From Mytilus trossulus (Eukaryota; Mollusca; Bivalvia; Mytilida; Mytilidae): a stretch of 64,000 nt of DNA. The position numbers and the translations under genes were made by a program. Under the pieces are notes generated by a model. It made no database searches, was not told where the DNA came from, and saw only the letters and a program-made list of their open reading frames with translations. Of the stretch, positions 21,055 through 31,200 are shown piece by piece; the stretch's first letter is position 1, and each line of letters begins with the position of its first letter. Location of the stretch: contig NC_086383.1 of the NCBI RefSeq assembly GCF_036588685.1, positions 37,270,171-37,334,170 on the forward strand. Direction: 5' to 3'.

Positions 21055-23500
21055 ACTGGCGTCAGACATGAGCGTATAGCTCCGAGGTTCGCCGGGCGTG
21101 TTAAAAAATCATGTACGCTTAGACTACCAATACGCTAGTAATTTTGGATGCAGTGAACCTGTCAATCATATATGTAATGTGTGCACCACGAGCTTTAAGC
21201 GTGTATTTGGTGTACGAGAAGCGTACATAAGCGTTTATCGGACGTTCAAGAAACGTATGTTGGCGTATGCCTGGCGTTTGTCTAACGTAGATGGAATGCA
21301 CGCTACGTATTTGAGACGCGTCTCTGTTATGTCTTGAACGTTCTATTAGAGGTTTCTCAACATCTTACGAACGAACGAAAATCGCCCTTACTTGACGTAA
21401 CTTGCCGTAACGAGAAAAGAGGGAGCAGTAATTTATCTTATAATTTTGGATTATCGGCTGTGCTCTTCTTCCCTTTGAAATGTCTTTTACGTGTAAAATA
21501 TGCCTGCTTGATTTTTTTAAACCATTTTGAATGAAATACTGATTACATTTATTTGATATTATATAGTATATAATATACAATTTACTGTTCAAACAACACA
21601 GTTTAAAGTCTTATTGATCTATTAATCTAAGTGAAGAATATTTAATCAAATGACAGTAATGGTACAAGAAATTCAAATAAACATGATGACATCATCACGA
21701 TTTAGTACATGTATATGTGAAAAAGGTAAATACAGATTGTATATGGATCGAAAGAGATAGGATTTCTTTTTATTTTAGCTAGAAGCTGATTAACGGTAGA
21801 AATTCTTTCGTGGACACGAGGTAAAATAAATCTAGGAGTGAACGCCTTTCGATTTAAATTTGAAAAGAAAACATCCCAATAAGTCCCGGGATAAATTCTT
21901 TGCCCCAACCACTAAAATCCAGATAATCTCTTCTTATTGATATATTGTTATAAATTGGCAGACCTAACAAGAAAAATAAAGGAAAATATTGAAATACATA
22001 TTTTAACTTATATATTGTTTTTTTTTTATTATCATGGCCTTTCTTATTCTATGTGTGTATGTTTCCTCTATAGTATAATTATGAGTATATACATTTTTTT
22101 CTTGTTTATTGTTTCCGTTAAGCTTCAATTGCATACTGTGCATATGTCCTCTATTTTTCATATTTCTAATTATTCTTTTTAGTTAGGGGTGTAATATATA
22201 AAAATATAATATATTTTGATAACTATGTGACTACCAGTTCTGTTAGTACTGTAGCACTCATACTTTCAACAAGAACACACAAAACTCTATTTCTAAGGAT
22301 AGATCGAGTGCACCTTTGAATTTCTTTAACTGATTCCCAATAAATATTAGAAATAAAAAAAGCTATGTTACGACTTATCTATTCAAGATACTCTCCGATA
22401 CGAAATAATGAAACTCATAGTAACTCAAATCGATTGGACCCATAAAAGGGACGTGTGGATATATGAAATATATTAAAGTTGTGTTATCTCGATTACTTAT
22501 CAATCCTTTACCAAACGCTAATTTCGCAATGAAATGAATGGAATATTTTCCACTGAACGTTAAACACCAAACAATCGATCAACAAATTGCAAACTAGATG
22601 TGTTGAATTTTTTATCAAGGACATTATAAAAAAAAACCTTTTTAAATGGATAAGGGAGATAAATCGAACGCATATATACGACATGTTAGCAAACGGAACT
22701 AAACGTAAGAAAACGAAACAGTCAACAACAGAAAATAAATTGGAAAACGGATGTTTAATGACAACAATAGAATGCAAGGTTGCAAAAAGGATATTAAGTT
22801 GTTAACTGTTGTCTTTTAACACACTGCAGTATCAGTAGACATTTATTATGGATTTTATTATAACAAAATTACTGCTCCATAACGATACTTTCGTAGAGTT
22901 TCGTCCGTTCGTAAGATGTTGAGAAACCTCTATTGGGCGTTCAAGAAACGTATGTTTGCGTATGCCTGGCGTTTGTCTAATGTAGATGGAATGCACGCTA
23001 CGAAAGAACTTGGACGTTCTATTATGGGGTGTTTGTTACAAACACACCCGCATACGCTTTAGTTAAATTCGAACGATCTTGAAACGTATACATTGAACAA
23101 CGTGCCTCAAACGTGTTTGAAACTTATCTGTAGCGCGTTAAATGCGCTTGTAGTGTATGCATAACGTGCGTGTAGCGTACATGCAGGTATACGCTAGACA
23201 CACGCTTAAGTTGGATGAAAATGTGTATGCTGCGTAAAGTTGTAGCTGCAAAGAGTTGTAGCGTTCACCAAGCGTATACCTTTGTATTTCAACGTACCTT
23301 AAACTTGTGCAGCGCGCTTTTAACGATTGCTTACCGTTCCTCTGGCGTGCAACTAGCGTATACCGACTTTGTCAATTTCCTCTGTACGTTTGGTGCACGC
23401 CGGTCTATACGCCAATATATGACGCCGGAATTATTTGCGTGCAACGTTTTCGGTCTATTTATTTCACGTGTTTCCGTGTTTTGACGTTGAAAACTCGTTT
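21055..23500. repeat. CpG-dense GCGTA/ACGC-rich repeat pair around a 1.5-kb core
   Basis: 21055-21335 and 22935-23500 are full of short words such as GCGTATAC, AACGTATG and ACGCT, in a genome otherwise poor in CpG. A 67-bp block recurs in direct orientation (21241-21307 and 22936-23002). The segment next to the core is inverted: 21333-21380 (GAGGTTTCTCAACATCTTAC) against 22898-22945. The core 21381-22897 has ordinary AT-rich sequence without a gene. The layout suggests a second foldback-like element or a decayed tandem repeat. The 70-90-codon frames here only reflect the scarcity of TA-containing stops and are not called. Confidence 0.55.
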
Positions 23501-24334
23501 TCTCGTGTTTGGTTTAATGAGCGAGCTTTGAGCTTCCCCTTACTTATTTTCCGTGTTTCGTGTCAGTACTCTTTAACTTCTCGAGCTTGTCCAGCAATTG
23601 AAGAGTCAATAGGGACTGATTCAAAGTCAGCCCGGATATTGTATATGTATGGCATGTAATAAAATTCATAAAACTACTACGAATAATATTTATTTTCTTA
23701 TCAAATCCGACGCTTAAGGGTGACCACAAGGTCTTCATGTCAATTAACAATGACTGCATGATATCTACGAGAACGGCTTGGTATCAACTTCTAGTATTTT
23801 TTTAATTTTTTTTTTATTATTTTCGATTTCATTTCTCTTTCATCGACTTTTCCAAATTTGAGTTTTCAACCTTGATTATATATCCGTTGTTTTGTAAACA
23901 TGAACTATCCAAACAAAGTACCCATTAGTTGTCATAATAATTATTCATACCAAGATCATATAAAACTGTTTTAATTACCAGTTGTCGAGTTTTTACATTT
24001 ATTTTATTTTGCAACTAATTACTAGACCATAATAAGAGCATCGTTAAATTTCGCTCATATAACAATGGAAATCGTCCTAATTCATAATATACCTTATATA
24101 ATACATTTTTTAGATGTTACATGTACATGTAGCAGCCGAATTTAACCCTCAGTCAATTTCCGAGATCTAAAGGCAGCATTATCTAATTGACAGAAACCAA
24201 AGAAGAACTTGCATACAGTAACTCAACATTTATATATATAATAATATAACACTACTATAATGTTAAATAGATATAATAATATGTGGTATGAGTGCGAGTA
24301 CATGTATAGTAGCGCTGACTATCATGAAGCATAG
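23501..24334. other. Intergenic, no feature seen
   Basis: AT-rich; no gene, tRNA or repeat partner recognised. Confidence 0.35.
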
Positions 24335-24490
24335 GCGGATCCAAAAAGGGGGGGGGTGTGGCTTTCGTGGGAAACATTTGGTTGATTATATAGGGAATCA
24401 TTGAAGCATGACAGGAGCCCCCCCCCCCCCCCTTCCTTTCGGTCAGTCAGCGCCTCTCCTCCCTAGGAAAAGTCCTGGATCCAGCACTGA
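24335..24490. repeat. Short G/C-run interspersed repeat
   Basis: Starts with GGCGGATCCAAAAAGGGG and ends with GTCCTGGATCCAGCACTG. It holds a G9 run and a C14 run plus TATATAGGGAATCATTGAAG. I recognise it as a widespread invertebrate interspersed repeat; the ends are roughly inverted. Confidence 0.5.
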
Positions 24491-26590
24491 GAGGTACATG
24501 TAATCGTATGCTGACTGCAGTCAATGTGTGAAAGAAAACATGGTTAAAATAACTCAAATCCACCCAGATTAATGAATTTTCACAATAGTATGTGTGTAAT
24601 AGATCAAAAAAGTGAATGGTTTGTATAAAGATCAATATACAAAAGATAAACAAATCAATGAAATTTAAAGGTCAAATTATAGGCTGGACAACGTGTATAT
24701 TAACCTATAAATATATATTTGTTTACAGATGATAATTTAAGAAATATTTTAATAGTCCCTCTGCTGTGCCATATCGTCATTAGCTTCACAGAACTACAGA
24801 CCTCTTCTATGGCTATGTTTTACACAAAAGAAGTTTATAGTGAATTTGGAGGCTGTGTCGAAATTATACGTCTTGACTATTTATATATCGATTATTAATT
24901 CTTACCATTTCAATCACATATATCGTATATATGAGTGTGTGCTCTTCAAAATTCCTTAATTAAGACATTTCTTTATCCTGTATAAGGCAATTTATATATC
25001 TATATATCAAATATATCACACGACTTTAATACAAAATACATGTGTAGTTCGTAATCTGTTTGATGATCATATAGATTGTTAGCTAAAGTCTAGAGAGTTA
25101 ACTTATTTCCAGCGTTTATAAATACTTAATAAAATATAATAGCATTAAAAGAGCGCATCCGAATGGCTTTGGGATAAAAACAAAAACAAAAAAACAACAA
25201 CAACAACAAAACGAACTTTTCTTTGTGTAACGATATTTAATTTTTAAACTATAACATAGTGTTTAGCAATCCTGCTAGATGGAAACCCTTTTGTTTCCAC
25301 CTTCCTCCGATTTTTTTTATTAATAAATTAATTCTATATATTATATTCCGTAATTTACGCTAGTTTGAGTGAATTTGTAAATTTTTTCGAGTTTGTATGG
25401 GTTCAACACCCTTGAAGCGAAAAGTTTATATATTATACTAGCATCGAAATGATAGGGCGAACTACATGTACATGTAGTATTTAGATCTGGAAGAAACAAG
25501 CAAGATTATCTGACTTGTACTGTACTCCACTGTTCGTGGCTTTCGAATAAATTTCACACACCACTGCGTGTTTATATTCGATTTATAAATTGAGAGTATC
25601 ATATGTCGAATATGTTTGCGAAGACATTGTAAAAGGTTAATATACTTAATATGTTAACAGGTGTTAAAGTATATGTGACCTATTAGCACAAATGATCCTT
25701 ATCGTTAATGACCCAAACTTCCAGTAGACTAGCTTGTTTTAAGCTTTCAAACAATAATAGCGTAATATCAAACAATTAAAATCTTAAAATTTAAAAAAGA
25801 TAATCGTTGGTCAGTAAATAGAATCAATAGAGCTAGCTTAACTGTATTTCACGAGCTTAACGTTTTGAGCATTATTAATTTAATAAAATTTGTGTATTAT
25901 ATGTTCAATAAATTAAGTACTTTTAATTCCAATTAACCAATATTTTGAAATACTTTGCCAGTCTATATGACGCCAAATTAGATTTTTATTTAATTCCACG
26001 AACTGGGGTGTGACATTTACCAACAACTATCTGTGATTAAGTAAGTATTACAATGTAATAATCTGTTGTTTATGTAATTAATGACATTTATACTATGCTT
26101 TCATATCTCTTTTTTTTTTATAAATAATTCGTTTAAAAATCTGAATCGTTTTGATTTATGCATAATTCGGATCGTCTATTTTATAATTGAGACGTTGCAA
26201 ATAGCAACAAAGTTGTACTACGACACGTGACTTTATAATTGTACATACTGTTTGTCAATATCGAAAAGGCGAGCTTGATAATAAAAATGAAGTCTAAGAC
26301 TGTTGGTGCACGAAGCAGTTTCATACAATTACTATTTTATATGTTATAATGCCTTATTATATATCTCTGCTAACTATCCATATTTTAAATTATATATATT
26401 TATTTTCTGAATACCAGGTTAGGGTCTTTGAAATTTGAAGACATATAAGAATGAAGAGATTATGTATGATCTGGGACTATTATACTAATATCCGGTTTCT
26501 CGAAAGACAGTTTGTACTGATTGATGATATAATCTTTAGTAGATACATATTTTTTTTTCTATTGGTTGTTATTGGTTTGAACTAAAATTT
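24491..26590. other. Long AT-rich intergenic block
   Basis: No gene, RNA or clear repeat was identified over about 2.1 kb. Short A-rich, (CAA)n-like and TA-rich tracts are the only patterns (for example 25170-25212). Confidence 0.4.
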
Positions 26591-26596
26591 AGCCTT

Positions 26597-27080
26597 AGGT
26601 ACATTGTAAGTGCGAGTTCTCTCAAATCTGTGCTTTATATCTTTAGGGAGCTACCATTTGATTCTTAGGGGGGGGGGGGGGGGGGGCTAGGATGAAATTT
26701 GAAAAGAATAGGCAGGACAGGACTTTTGAGTTAAAAAAAAGGCAGGGTGAGACACTTGCAAAAAAAACAGTCAGGATAAACGTAAAACGAACAGAGTGAA
26801 AAATAAAAAGGCAGGACAGAGATTACAGCCCCCCCCGTAAAAAATCAAAGGGTAGCTCCTTTACTGTTTTTGTTAAAGTTTTCTTTTGCATTGTGTCGAT
26901 CTGAGTTTTTTTACAACGGATTTTTAAAGTTTTGTTCTTATGTTGTCACGCTGTTACATCACTGTCAGAGTTTTGAGAGGCTTAATCAATTGCAAATATG
27001 TTTATGCCCACCACAATCTGTATTTGTATACTCTATAGTTTAGTGCATGTGCATGTCGTTTGTTTGTTGCTGTATATCAT
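26597..27080 (+). repeat. R1-related module interrupted by a small transposon
   Basis: GTGCGAGTTCTCTCAAATCTG at 26610 matches the upstream module of the full R1 copy (about 43877), and 26864-27080 continues as diverged R1 (TTTTAAAGTTTTGTTCTTATG and onward). 26643-26863 is inserted between these parts. Confidence 0.5.
26643..26863. mobile_element. MITE-like element with GGGAGCTACC ends
   Basis: Left end AGGGAGCTACCATTTGATT and right end AATCAAAGGGTAGCTCCTTT form a terminal inverted repeat of about 19 bp. Inside are an 18-base G run, GGCAGGACAG repeats and a C run near the right end. There is no frame. Confidence 0.65.
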
Positions 27081-27587
27081 ATTTGTTTTTCTTTAAAGGA
27101 TCTGTATACGTACATAAATCCGGTGTTTATGGTTGTCTTGGATGAATGGTTTTATATCTGTTATTTCTAGACTTATAGTAAATTATTATCTTCATAATAA
27201 TTTATTTAAGAAATATGACAAACAGTGAAAAAACGACTATCTTTGAACTACTGGTTCCTGTCTTGGTACAGGCATATACCGTATATACGTCACTGAGAAA
27301 GTAACAAGACAATTTATAAACAGAGGGGAATCGAGAGGACTATATCTATTAATTTAATTGTATGTACTGATAATGAGAATATTCCGTTTCTAGATTTTCT
27401 AGTGAATGCCTGGTTTCTGATGCAGTTCTAATATGACTGGTGAAAATACAAACGATTCAAATTCAGATAAATACAAAAAAGGTATAACGTGTTTGTTTGA
27501 TAGTACATGATGTATATATTAAGTAATTTTGAAAACAAAAAAACAAAGCCATGCATGGCTTAAAACGAAAAAGTCAAACAGACAAAT

Positions 27588-27696
27588 AGAATCATATTCA
27601 AAACAGTGTGGTCCTGGCCATTGATTGACGACCTAAATTATCCCATTGATTGTGACAGATTAAGTGAACGTTTGTCTGTAGCGACCATTGCTCACT
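27588..27696 (+). repeat. Inverted repeat, left arm (109 bp)
   Basis: Reverse complement of 33995-34103 with about 10 mismatches by eye. Shared words: AGAATCATATTCAAAACAGT, GGTCCTGGCCATTGATTG, AATTATCCCATTGA. The arms bracket the MITE at 27720-27901 and the BEL element. Confidence 0.8.
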
Positions 27697-27719
27697 TCTT
27701 ACTTATTATAGAATTTAAA

Positions 27720-27901
27720 CTGTGGGGTCACCAAAGCTAGGTTCTTAACGCCTTTAATAATAAAATAATTCGAAAAATTATTCAGGAATAACCGTTATGT
27801 TTTGATTTATATTATTGATATAAATCAACACATCGTATTATTCCGGATTCGTTTTTCGAATTGCTTTATTTAGGTGTTGAGAACCTTTGGTGACCCCACA
27901 G
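27720..27901. mobile_element. MITE with 17-bp perfect terminal inverted repeats
   Basis: Ends CTGTGGGGTCACCAAAG and CTTTGGTGACCCCACAG are perfect inverted copies; similarity continues imperfectly for another dozen bases. The middle is self-complementary (GATTTATATTATTGATATAA), so the element folds into a long hairpin. No clear target duplication was seen. Confidence 0.75.
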
Positions 27902-27928
27902 ATTCAGTGTCTTTAGAAAGTACATAGT

Positions 27929-28235
27929 TGTTTTACTCAAGAAATACACGCCAGGTTGTTTAACATTTATTGTTTATTATGATGTACGTTTCAACCTGAA
28001 ATAAAGAACAAACCACATTTACTACATTGTAAGATATACATATAACAGAATAATATGTCTATAGTATGCCATGCATTGTCCGATGTATATTGTCACTTTA
28101 ATTCAAACAAACTTACGCATTGACGAGCTCCAATATGTAAATAGCTTGAGCAAATAATTGTCAACATTTCTCTGTTCCGAGGTAAATTTAGTATCGGGGA
28201 AAGGAACGTAAATTACTATATCGCCTTGCGATACA
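27929..28235 (-). repeat. BEL/Pao 3' LTR
   Basis: 307 bp, TGT...ACA ends; on the minus strand it follows the polypurine tract. Identical by eye to 33686-33992. It contains AATAAA-type sequence on the plus strand; the element's own polyadenylation signal was not assigned. Confidence 0.95.
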
Positions 28236-28245
28236 CTCCCCCCAC
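28236..28245 (-). promoter_or_regulatory. Polypurine tract of the BEL element
   Basis: GTGGGGGGAG on the minus strand, directly adjoining the 3' LTR. In LTR retrotransposons such a tract primes plus-strand DNA synthesis. Confidence 0.85.
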
Positions 28246-28257
28246 GAACACTTCAGA

Positions 28258-31200
28258 TTAAACAGTAACATTTGTTTGTTCTTCAACAGGAAGTAGTAAG
28301 ACTAGTCTGTGCACTGAACGACGAATTTTTGTATCTGTGACATTTTGATAATCGGTTCCACTACCTCCTATGTTTTTGTAACGCACGGTAACATCACGAA
28401 CATTTCCATCAAGACTCGGAATCGCCTCGTCAACCTGCCCCAGTTTCCATTTTCCACGCAAAGCATTGCTGTCTTGTACTAAAACCAAGTCACCTTTCTT
28501 GAGATTTCTATATGATGTATGCCATTTCTGTCTTATAATCAACGTATGAAAATAATCACGAATCCACTTTCGCCAAAATGAATTCACTACGTTCTGGATA
28601 AATGCATGACGGTTTCTTGGATTACAATCCTGATTGTAATGTCCGTTCGGAACTCGAATACTAGCTCTCCCGAGCAATAAATCATTCGGACATAGGTATG
28701 TCCCTTCATTCGGATCACAGTTCTTTGTACCTATCGGTCTTTCATTTAACACATTAGCAGTCTCAAATAATACAGTTTGCAATTCTGAAAATGTCATCAC
28801 TGAATCCCCTATGGCAACATCAAGACATTTCTTAACAGATTTGATAAGAGCTTCGCTACAACCATTTTCCCATGGTGCATCAGCTGATTTTATTATATTC
28901 CATTGCATTCCTTTACTAGTTCCAAATGTTTTAATATCGTCCCAATCCCATGTATGCACAACTTGCTTAAGTTCTTTTCCTGCAGCAACTAACTGCGTTC
29001 CGGCATCAGAAATCATCATTCTTGGATATCCACGAATCGAGACAAACCTTCTTAGCGCAATCAAAAAACTGTTCTTATCATATCCTTCAACAAGGTCAAC
29101 ATATACGCCTCTGCTAGTCAGACAGTTAAAAATCACTCCATACGCTTTCCCAAATGTCCTTCTTTTGACTGTATCACGGATGGTATACGGTCCGAATAAA
29201 TCTACTGCACAGTAGTAAAAAGGTGGCGATGGATTCAATCTATATGACGGAAGCTTCCCCATCTGCTGTGTCAAAGTAGTTTTGTTTCTTTTTCTACATG
29301 TCACACATTTTTCCTTGATCTGTTTTATGGTGCGCCTAACACCAGGTATCCAAAACCTGCTTCTAATCTTCGCTAAAGTTGAATCAATTCCACCGTGATC
29401 CTCATTATGAACAGATTGTACGATAAGATTTGCTAAAGGGTGTTTTGATGGTATAAGAACAAATTCCGTTTGGTTCCATGATTCCTTAATCCAATCAGCC
29501 ATCCTCTGTCCGACAACAATGATTCCATCCTGTCTTTTATAAGGGCCTAGTCTCTGAAATAGTGTCATGAAATTCTCAGTGATTTCTCCTTGTGCCTCTT
29601 TGACCCACATATGTTCTGCTTGCTTAATTGATTTGGTGTTTAACGTGTGAAATGTCCCTCTAAATGTTTTCCTTTTAATTATACTTAACACGAGTGCAGT
29701 CACACGGAGTAACTTTTCCAATCTTGAGAATCGGGATATATCAATATCGATAAGAGTAGGTGCTATCTTTACATTTCTCTTATCAATACATAGTGTCACA
29801 CTGACTACGTCTGGAAGTTGTTTCGATTCTATAGTACTATCTTGTCTTGTTGGCCAACAATCGATAGACTCTCTCATGAATTCTGGACCTCTTTGCCATA
29901 CAGAATTTTCATCCAAGATATCAGGCTGTGTTGGTCTAGTTACTAAGTCGGCTGGGTTAAGGTTCCCTTGAATCCAATACCAATCAGTAGGATCGGTAAT
30001 ACTTTGTATTTCCGCAACTCTCGTTGCAACAAATGTTCCAAATCCGTAGCTTTCTTTTTGGATCTGTGCTCGAACAATCATTGAGTCAGTTATATGAATT
30101 ACCTTTACAAATTCCCAGTCCATTTCTTGAATGATTTTTTGTCTCATTCGAGCCGCAAGAATGGCTGCACAAAGTTCGAGTCTTGGAATAGATAACTGTT
30201 TTGTAGGCGCAATCCTATTCTTGGAAAAAAGAAGTCTAGTCTCATAATTATTGCCAGTTTGCCATCGAACATACGCACATGCTCCGTATGCCACTTGACT
30301 TGCATCCGAAAATATTACCAATGTCGGGCTTCCAATAGTGAACTCTGGTTTTAAGCGTCTCGGTACTTTAATGTTCTCAAGTTCAAACAAACCTCTGAAA
30401 AACTCAATCCATGTTGTGGTTAATTGTTCATCTAGTGGTGTATCCCAACCTATGTCTGACTTTGTACACATGCTTCGCATTAGAAGTTTGGCAGATAAAA
30501 TATACGGAGTTACCAAACCAAGAGGATCGTAGATACTTGACACCTGACTTAGAACCATTCGACGAGTCAAGTTCTGTGGGATATCGTCGATCTGTTGTGC
30601 ATTTAAGTTAAAACCTGTTCGAACTCCCTTTCGCTTCGGCGAGAAGTTTAGCTTGATTTTTAATGTAAATGTATCCGACATTGGTTGCCATATCATACCA
30701 AGTATTTTCTCTTCATCTGTTCTGACAACGTTTAGTCCTTCCATTTCATCATTAGAATCTCCTGATACAATCCAATGTTTTATAGCAAATCCTCCTTTGT
30801 GGAGAATGTTGTCACAGTTCTGAATCAGGTTTTTTGCCTCATTCATTGTTTCTTTTGACACCAAAATGTCGTCAACGTAGCTATTTTTGTTGATCATTTG
30901 AGCTGTATCTGGATATGTATGTGAACACATGTCAGCAGTCATTTGAAGTGCAATGGTTGCGATAGCACCGCTTGGTTTATCTCCAAATGTAACAGTTTGT
31001 AATACGTAATGGTCTGGTAGCTTACTTGAATCCATATCTCTCCACACAAACCTGTGAGTATGTTGGTCTAGTAGAGACAGGTTTACAGAATTGTACATTT
31101 TCGATATATCTCCTGCTGTGGCTACTCTCTCCTGACGAAATCTCAAAAGTACTCCTAATAGATCATTTATTACATTAGGTCCCTTTGCCCAGTATTCGTT

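Noticed and set aside
22508..22805. 89-codon minus and 72-codon plus overlapping frames
   Set aside because: They overlap each other on opposite strands, with no motif, splice context or homology recognised.
21098..23659. Frames of 60-89 codons in the CpG-rich blocks
   Set aside because: Open mainly because of base composition; different frames overlap on both strands and no domain is visible.
26670..26688. Long G run as a possible G-quadruplex regulator
   Set aside because: It is part of a dispersed MITE-like element and is a single homopolymer; no gene is nearby to regulate.
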